A DNA stretch of 59,470 nt from Rhodanobacter sp. (GCA_030148505.1 JASBTI010000006.1:1-59470); one strand, 5' to 3'; positions 16,535 to 25,342 are shown, counted from the first letter of the stretch. Notes: generated by a model not told the origin, from the sequence alone. Numbers and translations are program-made.

Positions 16535-18052
16535 TCAGCTACCTGCCCTGGCAGCGCAATAGCGCTCGATAAAGGCGGCATGGGGCGGCATCGCATCGAC
16601 GCAACTGGCGACCACCTTGCCGACCCCAGCGATAAACGCCTGCAGATCCTGCATCGGCATTTGATCGACCAGCGGGTGATATGTCTGTGGCGTGATGTGC
16701 TGCCCCAGCATCACCTGGACCCAGCTGACGGCCGCAAACATCTCCTCGGCACTGCGGAAAAATCGGCCGCTGTCCCTGAACAGGCGGATATTGTCCTGAA
16801 GCGTGTCGGGAATCGACATCGTGCGGCAGTCGTTCCAGAACGGGGTGTCGTCGCGTTCGGTGGCACAGTAATGCAGGATCAGGAAATCGCGTATGCGCTC
16901 GAACTCGAACACCGACTGGGCGTTGTAGCGCTCGATCAGGGTCTCGCTGAAGTCCCGCTGCGGAAACAGGTTGAGGAACTTGGCGATGCCCGACTGGATC
17001 AGGTAGATGCTGGTCGATTCCAGCGGCTCCATGAAGCCGCTGGCCAGACCCAGTGCCACCACGTTCTTGTTCCAGAATTTTTTGCGCATGCCGGTGGTGA
17101 AGCGCAGCACGCGGGGGTCGCCCAGCGCGCGGCCATCGAGATTTCCCAGCAGAGTCGCCGCCGCTTCGTCGTCGCTGATGTGCGCACTCGAATAGACATG
17201 GCCGTTGCCGGTGCGATGCTGCAGGGGAATACGCCACTGCCATCCGGCGGCCTGTGCGGTGGAGCGGGTGTAGGGTGTCGGCGGTCCGGTGATTTCGCTC
17301 GGTACTACCACCGCGCGATCGCAGGGCAACCAGTGGGTGAAGTCCGTGTAGCCGGTATGCAAGGCTTGCTCGATCAGCAAGCCATGAAAGCCGGAGCAGT
17401 CGACGAACAGCTCGCCCTCGATCCGCTCGCCATTTTCCAGCACCAGTGCCTCGACGAAGCCGTTGTCGGTACGTAACAGCGTCTGCGCGACCTTGCCCTC
17501 GGTACGCTGTACACCGCGCTGTTCGGCGTACCCGCGTAAATACTGCGCATACAGCCCCGCATCGAAATGATAGGCATAGGCAATGTTCGCCAGCGGCGAG
17601 GTGGCCGGCACATCGGTGGCCGAGACCATGAACTTGCCGCGCGGTGCCGCTACGGTATTGAGCGAGTACGCCCCGATATCGTCGGCCTTGCCAGCCTGTC
17701 TGGCCTTGATCCAGTACTGATGAAACGGCAATAACCCCACGTCGTGGCCGATCGTGCCGAAGCCATGGACATAGGAATCGCCGAGCCGCCCCCAATCGTT
17801 GAACTGGATACCGAGCTTGAAGGTGGCACGAGTCTGCCGGACGAACTGGCTCTCGTCGATTTCCAGCAGATTGTTGAACAGCTTCAGATGCGGCACCGTC
17901 GCCTCGCCCACACCGACGGTGCCTATGTCCTCGGACTCCACCAGCCGTATCGCGTAATGGGGACCGAGTACCTTGGCAAAGGCTGCGGCGGCCATCCAGC
18001 CAGCGGTACCACCGCCGACGATCACGATGTTTTTCAGACGTGGATCATTCAT
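16535..18052 (-). CDS. Flavin-dependent tryptophan-halogenase-like protein
   Basis: A 505-residue protein of the tryptophan halogenase family, which uses FADH2, O2 and halide to halogenate aromatic rings. It has the FAD motif GGGTAGW (13-19), GVGEATVP (47-54), the catalytic lysine in ATFKLGIQF at residue 79 (as in PrnA Lys79), the family marker WQWRIP at 271-276, and PLESTS with Glu345 aligned to the active-site glutamate region. All expected catalytic positions are present. The start MNDPRLKN is chosen over an 18-residue extension. It lies between the TonB receptor and the GH144-like gene, a setting seen for uncharacterised halogenase relatives in Xanthomonas and Caulobacter glycan loci. The real substrate is unknown and may not be free tryptophan. 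Confidence 0.88.
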   Translation of the reverse strand: MNDPRLKNIVIVGGGTAGWMAAAAFAKVLGPHYAIRLVESEDIGTVGVGEATVPHLKLFNNLLEIDESQFVRQTRATFKLGIQFNDWGRLGDSYVHGFGTIGHDVGLLPFHQYWIKARQAGKADDIGAYSLNTVAAPRGKFMVSATDVPATSPLANIAYAYHFDAGLYAQYLRGYAEQRGVQRTEGKVAQTLLRTDNGFVEALVLENGERIEGELFVDCSGFHGLLIEQALHTGYTDFTHWLPCDRAVVVPSEITGPPTPYTRSTAQAAGWQWRIPLQHRTGNGHVYSSAHISDDEAAATLLGNLDGRALGDPRVLRFTTGMRKKFWNKNVVALGLASGFMEPLESTSIYLIQSGIAKFLNLFPQRDFSETLIERYNAQSVFEFERIRDFLILHYCATERDDTPFWNDCRTMSIPDTLQDNIRLFRDSGRFFRSAEEMFAAVSWVQVMLGQHITPQTYHPLVDQMPMQDLQAFIAGVGKVVASCVDAMPPHAAFIERYCAARAGS

Positions 18053-18085
18053 GGGCTCGGGGTCAGTGTTCACTCGTGTCGCTCC

Positions 18086-18121
18086 GAAAAAAGCAAGGCC
18101 CGCCATCGAAGCGGGCCTTGC
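18086..18121 (-). terminator. Intrinsic terminator or attenuator between TonB receptor and halogenase genes
   Basis: On the minus strand a stem of eleven pairs (GCAAGGCCCGC and GCGGGCCTTGC, seven-base loop) is followed by six T residues. It lies 46 bases past the receptor stop and 34 bases before the halogenase start. It would end most receptor transcripts while allowing readthrough to the enzyme and transporter genes. Confidence 0.8.
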
Positions 18122-18166
18122 CAGGTAACCGCAGTTACGCCATGCGTTCCCTCGGGCGCGGAAGGT

Positions 18167-21148
18167 TCAGAACTTCAGCCCAACTGTAAACCTCACCGTG
18201 CGCGGCACAAAGGTGATGTTGCCGGTGGTGTTGTAGGACACAAACGGGTGATTCAACACCCCGTTCGAGCCGAAGTTGTACAGGTAGTCGGAGTAGTTGC
18301 GGAAGTTGAACACATTGAGCACGTCAAACCGCCCATACAGTTTCACGCCGTGGCCGACATCGAAATCCTTGGTCGCCTGAAAATCGACATCGCGGTAACC
18401 AAAAATCTTGCCGCCGATCAGGAATCGGCCATTGCCCGCCGGAGTGCCCGCGATTGGCGTGCAGGCGCTGCCGGTGGGGTAGGTGGCGCCGTAGCAGGCG
18501 ATCTGATTGCCCGGGATCGGCGTCGCCAGGGTCACCTTGGCCGAGATGTTGATGCCCCAGGGGATGTCGAGATCCGCGACGGCGACCAGGCGATTGCGCG
18601 CCGCCGCGTTCGAGGTGATGAACGGGTATTGATGGATGGTCGCCTCATCGAACGAGTAGTGTTCGTTGATGTCGCGATTCTGCTTGGCATTGGTAAAGGT
18701 ATAGGCAAAGGTTGCGCCCCAGCCCGACTCCTTGGTGTACGGCTTGCTGAGCGAAAGCAGCAGCTGGGTGGTACGCGTCTGGATGCCGTTGTTGCCGATG
18801 ATCAGCGGACCGAAGCCGGGTACCCCATTGCCCCAGGGTTGGCTGTTGTTTTTGAAGAACGCGCCATTCGGGTAGCGATTGCCCAGGGTGAACGCGAAGC
18901 CGTTGTAACTGAGGATACGGGCAACCGTGGCACTGGTGTTCCACTCACCGATGCGGTTGCGCATACCGATGCTGAACTGGTCCGAATACGGCGCTTTCAG
19001 GTTGTTGTTGATCGCATCGACTTCCTGGCCGGCATTGGTGGATGTGACCAGGCTTTGCAGGTTGCCCACGCCATTGAGGTATTTCGGATCCCAGGCGAAG
19101 CAGGGCGTGCCGTTCTGGTAGCACTGGCCGGTGGCGGGGTCCTGAAAGTAGACGGTGGACTCCGGCAGCGCAGCCTTGGTCTGCTCCAGCTGCAGGTAGT
19201 CATACAGGTCGCGATCGTAGGCACGGCCGGCGCCGCCGAAAATCACATGGTCCTGGTCACCGTTAAGGTCGTAGGAGAAGCCGAGCCGTGGCTGGATCTC
19301 GTTCTTCTGCGCCTTGCGGTTGTGGCCGTTGCTGATGTAATCGCTGACGTTGACGCCGCCGAGCGCCAGTGCCTGTGCGTAAGTCTGTCCGGCTGGCGCG
19401 CTCGGGTCCGGGTTGGGGCCGTACAGGGCGGCGACGACATTGGCGGGCGTGACATAGTTGAGATAGGACGGGTTTTTCTCGTAGTCCCAACGCACACCCA
19501 GGTTCAGGGTGAGTTTGTCGTTGACGGCCCAGTCATCCTGCACATACATGCCCAGCTGCTTGTCCGACGTCTTTGCCACCGGGCTCAGGCCGGGCACCGG
19601 GTTGGGGAAGAACGCCTTGTAGGGGGTTGCATGGGTGCCGGCGGGATTGACGTTGTAGTAGAACTGCGCATTGCTGGTGCCCGCATCCTGCGCGTTCAGG
19701 TCCACCGCCTTGTACTTCACGCCCATCTTGATGACATGGTCGCCATGCCACTCGAAGTCGTTGAACGTCAGGTCGTCCTGGATCGCCGGGCCACGCTGCC
19801 CCTTCCGCTGGGTTGCCAGCGCGTTGGCGGCGCCGGTCAACAGGATCGTCTGGTTGTTATTGGGATCCCACGTATAAGCCTGTCCGCTGCCGCTGCCGAG
19901 CGATGTCGGGTTGTTGTAGGCGTTTTCATGCGTGAACAGTACTTCGTTGAAGTAGCTATAGCCGCTGTGCTGCCAACGCAGGGCCAGACGGGTGTCGTTG
20001 TTGATCGTATCGATACCGGCCGATGCGGCCGTTGCGCCACCGATGTTGTCGTACTGGTTTTCCTTGCGCACCTGTGCGCTCAGCTCGAAGCGATCCTTGT
20101 CGGTCGGTTCCCAGTCGATCTTGCCGAAATACAAGTTTTCCGTGAATGGCAGGTTCGACGGGCCGAGCTGGGCCGCGGCCGATGGCGGCAGGAAGGCGGC
20201 GGTATTCGTTACCCCCGGCACCACCGTGACCGGCGTGTTGAAGCGCTTTGCTTCGTAGGTGACGAAGAAGTGCATCTTGTCCTTGATGATCGGACCGCCC
20301 AGCGCGAAACCGTAGCCTTTCTCCTTGGATTTCACTTTCTTGCCCGCGGCATCCTCGGCAGGCGTCGCTGCGCGCATGTTGTCATTGGTGTAGTCGCCGA
20401 AGACCTGGCCATGAAACTCGTTGGTACCGGATTTGGTCTCTGCCACCACGGCGGCGCTGGAAATCTGCCCGTACTCGGCTTTGTAGTTCGAGGTAATCAC
20501 CTTGTACTGGCCAATCGCCAGCTGCGGGAACGGATTGCCCTGGCTGGAGAACTGGCCGCTGACGCCGCCTTGCTTGACGTAGCTTTTCTGGCCCACACCG
20601 TCGATGTAAACGTTTACAGAACTATCGTTCTGAGCGCCGCCCCGCAAGGAGGTATGGCCCCGGGAGTCAACGCTGAAAACCATCCCCGGCACGGTGTCGG
20701 CAAACTCCAGGAAGTTGCGTGATACCTGCGGAATAGTGTTGATCTGATGCAGCGAAATTGTCTCTCCCACTTGGGACGTCTTGACGTCGCCCAGGGTCGT
20801 CGCCGTGACCGAGACACCGGATAGCGTGGTGGGCGCAAGATTGATCGTGGCGGTCGATGCCACGGTTAGTGTAATCGTGCGCTGTATCCCCGGTCCGGCA
20901 TCGATCTGGTAGGTGCCAGGCGGAAGACCCACCAACGCAAAACTGCCGTCGGTACTGGTCTTGGTGCGCCGGGTGGCGCCGGTGGCGATGTTACGAGCCG
21001 TTATCTCGACATTGGCCGGGCCGGTGCCACGCAAGGTGGCGTCGGCGGTTTGCGCCAAGGACGTCACCGGGGCCCCGGCCAGCGCGGCCACCGACGCGCC
21101 GACCAGACTGGCCAGTAGTTTCTTTTTGAAGTGCAAAGGCGTTTTCAT
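18167..21148 (-). CDS. TonB-dependent outer-membrane receptor with N-terminal carboxypeptidase-regulatory-like domain
   Basis: A 993-residue receptor. A signal peptide (1-33) is followed by a carboxypeptidase regulatory-like domain (about 35-105, TKTSTDGSFALVGLPPGTYQ). Next come a plug (about 110-240, with DSSVNVYIDG) and a 22-stranded-barrel-like region ending in aromatic FTVGLKF, the terminal Phe needed for BAM insertion. This architecture is the Oar/sugar-receptor type frequent in Xanthomonadales. The ATG at 21148 has an excellent GGGAGG site. It should carry the oligosaccharide across the outer membrane. A perfect LacI-type palindrome lies inside the coding sequence, and a terminator follows. 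Confidence 0.93.
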   Translation of the reverse strand: MKTPLHFKKKLLASLVGASVAALAGAPVTSLAQTADATLRGTGPANVEITARNIATGATRRTKTSTDGSFALVGLPPGTYQIDAGPGIQRTITLTVASTATINLAPTTLSGVSVTATTLGDVKTSQVGETISLHQINTIPQVSRNFLEFADTVPGMVFSVDSRGHTSLRGGAQNDSSVNVYIDGVGQKSYVKQGGVSGQFSSQGNPFPQLAIGQYKVITSNYKAEYGQISSAAVVAETKSGTNEFHGQVFGDYTNDNMRAATPAEDAAGKKVKSKEKGYGFALGGPIIKDKMHFFVTYEAKRFNTPVTVVPGVTNTAAFLPPSAAAQLGPSNLPFTENLYFGKIDWEPTDKDRFELSAQVRKENQYDNIGGATAASAGIDTINNDTRLALRWQHSGYSYFNEVLFTHENAYNNPTSLGSGSGQAYTWDPNNNQTILLTGAANALATQRKGQRGPAIQDDLTFNDFEWHGDHVIKMGVKYKAVDLNAQDAGTSNAQFYYNVNPAGTHATPYKAFFPNPVPGLSPVAKTSDKQLGMYVQDDWAVNDKLTLNLGVRWDYEKNPSYLNYVTPANVVAALYGPNPDPSAPAGQTYAQALALGGVNVSDYISNGHNRKAQKNEIQPRLGFSYDLNGDQDHVIFGGAGRAYDRDLYDYLQLEQTKAALPESTVYFQDPATGQCYQNGTPCFAWDPKYLNGVGNLQSLVTSTNAGQEVDAINNNLKAPYSDQFSIGMRNRIGEWNTSATVARILSYNGFAFTLGNRYPNGAFFKNNSQPWGNGVPGFGPLIIGNNGIQTRTTQLLLSLSKPYTKESGWGATFAYTFTNAKQNRDINEHYSFDEATIHQYPFITSNAAARNRLVAVADLDIPWGINISAKVTLATPIPGNQIACYGATYPTGSACTPIAGTPAGNGRFLIGGKIFGYRDVDFQATKDFDVGHGVKLYGRFDVLNVFNFRNYSDYLYNFGSNGVLNHPFVSYNTTGNITFVPRTVRFTVGLKF
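20605..20618. promoter_or_regulatory. Perfect LacI-type operator palindrome inside the TonB receptor gene
   Basis: TGTAAACGTTTACA is a 14-base perfect palindrome of the LacI/CcpA type (TGWAANCGNTNWCA). It has the same half-site as the sites at 22276 and 25329. It encodes the plug residues VNVYI using AT-rich codons (GTA, AAC, GTT, TAC) that are unusual for this gene. It lies about 530 bases inside the gene, where bound repressor could act as a roadblock or looping site. Confidence 0.5.
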
Positions 21149-21217
21149 GATTCCCTCCCGATCTCAATTGATTGTGGATTTATCTTGTTGGTTTTGTTGA
21201 ATGACAGCAGTCTCTGG

Positions 21218-22231
21218 TCAACGGGTCTTGCGGTTTGCGCCGGACGATTCCCGGACAACGATTTCGCAACCCAGCGTGTGTGGGGATGCCGCGGATGGTT
21301 CGGTGTTTTCGAGTAAGGCGGCGAGCCGCTCAAGGGCCGTTCGTCCAAGATCCACAATGCGTACGCGGACCGTGGTGAGCGTGGGTGCGATATAGCGAGT
21401 GATGGGAATATCGTCGAATCCGGCCAGGGCGATGTCTCGCGGTACGTCGAGGCCCGCCTGCTTGAAGGCGTTCATGCAGCCGACCGCCATCATGTCGTTG
21501 GCGGCAAACACGGCTTGCGGGCGCACTTTCTGGCGCAGCAACTCCAGGCCGGCGCGATAGCCTGATTCTTCGCTGAAGTCGCCGGAAATGACATTGGCTG
21601 ACACCTCTGCCGCGTATTGGGCCATGGCCGCGCGGTAGCCCTTGTCACGCTGCCTCGCATCGTAGTTGTGCTCGGGACCGGCGATGAAGGCTATGCGTTG
21701 ATGACCGACCTCGCGCAGATGCTTCACCATGGCACTGGCGCCGGCGAAATTATCGACATTGAGCACGTCATACGCGCTGCTTTTCACGGCGCTGTTGAGC
21801 AGCACCGCCGGCAGGTGTTTGGGCAGGTTGCTGCGCAGGAACGCCGCATCGACATGCTCGGACAGGATCAGCATCCCGTCCACGCGCCCCTGCATCGCCC
21901 GTAAGGCAGCTGCAGCCTCGGCAACGCCGTCATGTGAGCTCGATATCAGCAGATGCAGGCCACGCGCCCGCGCTGCCAGGTCGATGCCGCGGATCAGCTC
22001 GGAAAAAAATTCACCATAAAGATCTGGCAGCAATGCGCCGATGGTATTGCTGCGCCGGGTAATCAGCATGCGTGCCGCGGCGTGGGGAATGTAGTGCAAC
22101 TTCGCGGCGGCTTCGCGCACGCGCTGCCCGGTCTCTTCGGTGACACCGCTGCCGCCATTCAGGGCGCGCGACACCGACGCTACCGATACCTTGGCCTCGC
22201 GAGCTACATCTTTGATGGTGATCGTCGCCAT
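21218..22231 (-). CDS. LacI-family transcriptional regulator
   Basis: A 337-residue regulator. The helix-turn-helix is at the N-terminus (TIKDVAREAKVSVASVSRALN, residues about 4-24), followed by the hinge helix HYIPHAAARMLITRRSNTIG. A periplasmic-binding-protein-like ligand domain runs to the end (GALLPDLYGEFFSELIRGID onward). The start MATITIKDV replaces an 89-residue extension with no family similarity. It is 69 bases upstream of the TonB receptor on the same strand. It presumably senses an imported sugar and binds the TGTAAACG palindromes found here. Confidence 0.93.
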   Translation of the reverse strand: MATITIKDVAREAKVSVASVSRALNGGSGVTEETGQRVREAAAKLHYIPHAAARMLITRRSNTIGALLPDLYGEFFSELIRGIDLAARARGLHLLISSSHDGVAEAAAALRAMQGRVDGMLILSEHVDAAFLRSNLPKHLPAVLLNSAVKSSAYDVLNVDNFAGASAMVKHLREVGHQRIAFIAGPEHNYDARQRDKGYRAAMAQYAAEVSANVISGDFSEESGYRAGLELLRQKVRPQAVFAANDMMAVGCMNAFKQAGLDVPRDIALAGFDDIPITRYIAPTLTTVRVRIVDLGRTALERLAALLENTEPSAASPHTLGCEIVVRESSGANRKTR

Positions 22232-22275
22232 TGTCGTGACCTGCGTGAGACCCCGAAACCCCTTTCCAGCCTGTA

Positions 22276-22289
22276 TGTAAACGTTTTCA
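22276..22289. promoter_or_regulatory. LacI-type operator upstream of the regulator gene
   Basis: TGTAAACGTTTTCA differs at one position from the perfect palindrome and lies 45 bases upstream of the LacI ATG, in position to control that gene and the following receptor operon. A weaker copy (TGTAAAGTGTTTGT, from 22297) is centred 21 bases away, two helical turns, consistent with a double site. Confidence 0.65.
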
Positions 22290-22627
22290 TGCGCGATGTA
22301 AAGTGTTTGTAGAGGTGCGGAATTATTGCGTCGCAACAGCTTTTCCACAGATGGCAGGTGCTGTTTTTCGGGAAGGTAACGGCAGTGCGGCAAAACGGAT
22401 GAACTGCATCGGTGCTGGCGAAGCTGCGGCGCAACATTGCCGCGCCCGCACCGAGGCGAAAATTTTCGGTGGAGCGTTGGGCACGTGATTTGCATCACAT
22501 TCCCTGCCGTTCCTGAACAGGTATAAGTATCGTTAAATCTGGGTTAATCCAAAGGGGCTCAGTCTTGTGTACTCTTAAGTTCCATCTCACGTTAAGAACA
22601 GACTTATAAATCACTGATTTTAATTCA
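22290..22627. other. Intergenic region between the LacI gene and the SPFH-like gene
   Basis: About 340 bases without a supported gene. The half nearest the LacI gene carries the weak second operator. The half nearest the SPFH-like gene is AT-rich and probably holds its promoter. A small inverted repeat (TCTTAA ... TTAAGA) sits about 35 bases before that start. No gene was recognised. Confidence 0.4.
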
Positions 22628-23086
22628 ATGATCACGCCACTGACCCTCTCTCTCTTGTTTTCGGCCGTGCTGATCGCCAGCGCGGTCCGGCATGTGCCGC
22701 TGGGTCAGGTGTACAGCGTCTATCGGCATGGCAAGCTGGCCCGCGTGTTGCGTCCCGGCATGCATCTGGTACTGCCGTTGCTGGACAGGGTCGGTCACAA
22801 GATCGATCTTGCCGGTCAGATGCTGCGGTTCGAGGAAGCCTTGACGGGCGCCTATGACATACGCGGTACGGTGTACTGGCAGGTACTTGAGCCGGAACGG
22901 GCGGATGCCGTGCTGGAGCAGGTGGACACGATGATTCGCACCGGAGCGCGTGAGGCCTTGCAGGGCGAGCCAGCTATCGATGGTGTTGACCGGCGTGATC
23001 TGAGTGCTCGACTGAAGGAGCGCTTGAATCAGGCGTTGCGCGAGCGTGGCATGATGGTAACCCGGGTCGAACTCGATATGCCGTGA
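22628..23086 (+). CDS. Short SPFH/band-7 domain membrane protein
   Basis: A 152-residue protein with one N-terminal membrane helix (about 5-22) and a PLGQVYSVYRHGKLARVLRPGMHLVLPLLDRV stretch, the opening of stomatin/SPFH domains. The following beta-strand pattern and RGTVYWQVLEPERADAVLEQVD fit the same fold. The protein ends at RVELDMP, before the long coiled coil of normal stomatins (about 250 residues or more), so it is a minimal or truncated form. There is no obvious Shine-Dalgarno motif before the ATG. A terminator follows. Confidence 0.65.
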   Translation: MITPLTLSLLFSAVLIASAVRHVPLGQVYSVYRHGKLARVLRPGMHLVLPLLDRVGHKIDLAGQMLRFEEALTGAYDIRGTVYWQVLEPERADAVLEQVDTMIRTGAREALQGEPAIDGVDRRDLSARLKERLNQALRERGMMVTRVELDMP

Positions 23087-23193
23087 GACGCGGCGGCGAC
23101 AAGTTGCCTTGCCGTGGGTCGGACGATATCGGTCCTAGGTTTTAGCCAGCGCGCCCGAGAGCGCCGGCGGCACAGGGGATTTGCTGCGCTTGC

Positions 23194-23214
23194 AACCCGC
23201 TTCGGCGGGTTTTT
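23194..23214 (+). terminator. Rho-independent terminator after the SPFH-like gene
   Basis: The stem AACCCGC / GCGGGTT closes on a TTCG tetraloop and ends in a T-run on the plus strand. It lies about 110 bases past the SPFH-like stop and before rsmG, so rsmG is probably transcribed separately. Confidence 0.8.
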
Positions 23215-23290
23215 CTTGGGCCCCGCATGCTGGCGTCGTGGCCGCTACGCCAGGATACTGCGCGGCCTTCGCATCATTACAGGAATCCCC

Positions 23291-23920
23291 ATGAGCGTGC
23301 GCGAATCCTTGCAGATTCAATTGGAGCGGGGCATCGCCGAGCTGGACCTGGACTTGCCCATCGGCGCAGTGCCGCGATTGCTCGACTACCAGGCGCTGCT
23401 GGAACGCTGGAACAAGGCTTATAACCTCACGGCCGTGCGTGATGCGGGGGCCATGGTGACTCGCCATCTGCTCGATTCGCTGGCGATCCTGCCCCATGTT
23501 CGCGGCGCCACACTTGCCGATCTGGGGACCGGGCCGGGGCTGCCGGGCATTCCGCTGGCCATTGCTGAGCCGGGCCGGCAGATCCTGCTGGTCGATTCCA
23601 ACGGCAAGAAGGTGCGCTTTCTGCGCGAAGCCATCCGTGAGCTGAAGCTTGAAGGCGTGCGCGCGCAACAATCACGGGTGGAGGATGTGCGCGAGCAGTT
23701 CGATTGCATCACGGCGCGCGCGTTCGCCAGCCTGGCCGACATGCTGGGGTGGGGCGGTCATCTGCTGGCTCCCGGCGGTGTGTGGCTGGCGATGAAGGGC
23801 AAACGGCCCGACGACGAGTTGCCGAATATTCCGCGCGGCTTCGAGTTGCGGGCGACGCATGCATTGTCGGTACCCGGACTGTCGGCCGAACGCCATCTTT
23901 TGGTGCTGGGCCGAAGCTGA
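23291..23920 (+). CDS. rsmG: 16S rRNA (guanine-527-N7)-methyltransferase
   Basis: A 209-residue methyltransferase that places m7G at position 527 of 16S rRNA using S-adenosylmethionine. It contains RWNKAYNLTAVRD, the SAM-binding LADLGTGPGLPGIPLAIA and VDSNGKKVRFLREA, then ARAFASL. Length and order match RsmG/GidB. The start MSVRESLQ has an AGGAAT site and removes 59 unrelated codons. In most bacteria parA follows directly, but here two sugar genes intervene. Confidence 0.96.
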   Translation: MSVRESLQIQLERGIAELDLDLPIGAVPRLLDYQALLERWNKAYNLTAVRDAGAMVTRHLLDSLAILPHVRGATLADLGTGPGLPGIPLAIAEPGRQILLVDSNGKKVRFLREAIRELKLEGVRAQQSRVEDVREQFDCITARAFASLADMLGWGGHLLAPGGVWLAMKGKRPDDELPNIPRGFELRATHALSVPGLSAERHLLVLGRS

Positions 23921-23943
23921 CGGTTGCAGGTGTCAGACCTCAA

Positions 23944-25299
23944 TTATTCGTCCAGGACGCTGCCGTTGCTCTCGATCACCCGGGCGTAAAGTTTCGCGCT
24001 GGCTTTGGCGGTCCGCCGCTGGGTGGCGAAGTCGACGTGGTAGAGCCCGAAGCGTTTGGAGAAGCCCAGCGACCATTCCAGGTTGTCCAGCAAGGACCAG
24101 GCGTAATAACCCTTCAGGTTGACCCCGGCGTCGATGGCGTGATGCATCGCCTTGAGGTGCTTGCGCAAATAGTCCGCGCGCAGCGGATCGTCCAGCACGT
24201 CCCCTTCGGCGACCGGGGGGTCGTAGAAAGCCGAGCCGTTTTCGGTGACGTATAGCGGAATGTCGCCATAGCGGGCCCTGAAGCCGGTGAGCGTATCGGT
24301 CAGCCCTTGCGCGAAGACTTCCCAGCCGGTTTCCGTATAGGTACGGTTCGGCTGCGGCACCGGTGTGGCCTTGAGCGGATACGCCTGCGGGTCATGCCTG
24401 ACCACGGCGCGGGTGTAGTAGTTGATGCCGACGAAATCGACCTTCTGCCGGGTCAGCTGAAAATCCTCCTGCGGAAAGTCCGGCCATGCGTCGCCGAAAA
24501 TCTCCTTCAGCTCGGGCGGGTAGCTGCCGAGCAGTGCCGGGTCCGCAAACTGCTGGTTCATGTAGGCATGCGCGCGTTGGCAGGCTGCGAGATCCGCGGC
24601 GCTGTCCGAGGCCGGGTATTTCGGCTCGATGTTGAACACCACGCCGATCTCGTGCTGGCCATGGGCACGGTAGGCCTGAATGCCGGCGCCACTGGCGCGC
24701 ATCAGGTTGTGGGCTGCGATCGGCGCCTCGTACTTGCTGCGGTGTCCCGGCGCGAGCGCGCCGTGCAGATAGCCGCCATCGGTCACCACCCATGGCTCAT
24801 TGATCGTGGACCAGCGCGGTACCCGGTCGTCCAGCGCCTTGAACATCACTTCGGCGTAGTCGGCAAACCAGTGGGCGATATCGCGGTTGAGCCAGCCGCC
24901 CCGATCGTCCAGTGCCGCCGGAAGATCCCAGTGGAACAGCGTCACATTGGGTGCGATGCCGTTTTCCAGCAGTTCGTCGACCAGTCGCGAGTAAAAATCC
25001 AGACCTTTCCGATTGATGCGGCCGGTGCCGTCGGGCATGACGCGCGCCCAGTTGATGCTGAAACGGTAACCCTGCAGGCCCAGCGCCCGCATCAATTGCA
25101 CGTCTTCCCGGTAGCGCCGGTAGTGGTCGCAGGCGACATCGCCGGTATCGCCGTTGGCCATCATGCCTGGCGTGTGGGCAAAACGTTGCCAGATGCTGGG
25201 CCCGGCGCCGTCGGCCAGCGGCGAGCCTTCGATCTGGTAGGCCGAGGTGGCCGCGCCCCAGTGAAAGCCCTCGGGGAATCGGAAGCTGCGGCGAGTCAT
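23944..25299 (-). CDS. GH1 family beta-glucosidase
   Basis: A 451-residue family 1 glycoside hydrolase with no signal peptide, so cytoplasmic. The acid/base glutamate is in STINEPW (Glu168) and the nucleophile in YVTENGS (Glu353), both intact. The N-terminus FPEGFHWGAATSAYQIEGSP is the family signature. The ATG at 25299 has AGGGAG upstream, so the long 5' extension antisense to the ATPase is rejected. It would cleave imported beta-glucosides to glucose. It is divergent from the ABC ATPase across an operator, and overlaps nothing of rsmG, whose stop lies 24 bases away. Confidence 0.95.
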   Translation of the reverse strand: MTRRSFRFPEGFHWGAATSAYQIEGSPLADGAGPSIWQRFAHTPGMMANGDTGDVACDHYRRYREDVQLMRALGLQGYRFSINWARVMPDGTGRINRKGLDFYSRLVDELLENGIAPNVTLFHWDLPAALDDRGGWLNRDIAHWFADYAEVMFKALDDRVPRWSTINEPWVVTDGGYLHGALAPGHRSKYEAPIAAHNLMRASGAGIQAYRAHGQHEIGVVFNIEPKYPASDSAADLAACQRAHAYMNQQFADPALLGSYPPELKEIFGDAWPDFPQEDFQLTRQKVDFVGINYYTRAVVRHDPQAYPLKATPVPQPNRTYTETGWEVFAQGLTDTLTGFRARYGDIPLYVTENGSAFYDPPVAEGDVLDDPLRADYLRKHLKAMHHAIDAGVNLKGYYAWSLLDNLEWSLGFSKRFGLYHVDFATQRRTAKASAKLYARVIESNGSVLDE

Positions 25300-25328
25300 G
25301 TATCTCCCTGTGGCTCGAAGGCACTTGA

Positions 25329-25342
25329 TGTAAACGATTACG
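25329..25342. promoter_or_regulatory. LacI-type operator between beta-glucosidase and ABC ATPase genes
   Basis: TGTAAACGATTACG shares the TGTAAACG half-site with the other two palindromes. It lies 30 bases upstream of the GH1 start and 90 bases upstream of the divergent ATPase, so one bound repressor could control both genes. Confidence 0.65.

Noticed and set aside
17744..20722. A 992-codon plus-strand open frame
   Set aside because: It is antisense to the TonB receptor and halogenase genes, whose motifs are intact. Long reverse frames arise from high GC at third codon positions; its translation is Arg/Val/Gly rich without any domain.
22568..22597. Inverted repeat TCTTAA ... TTAAGA upstream of the SPFH-like gene
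   Set aside because: Short and AT-rich; chance occurrence is likely and no regulator is suggested.
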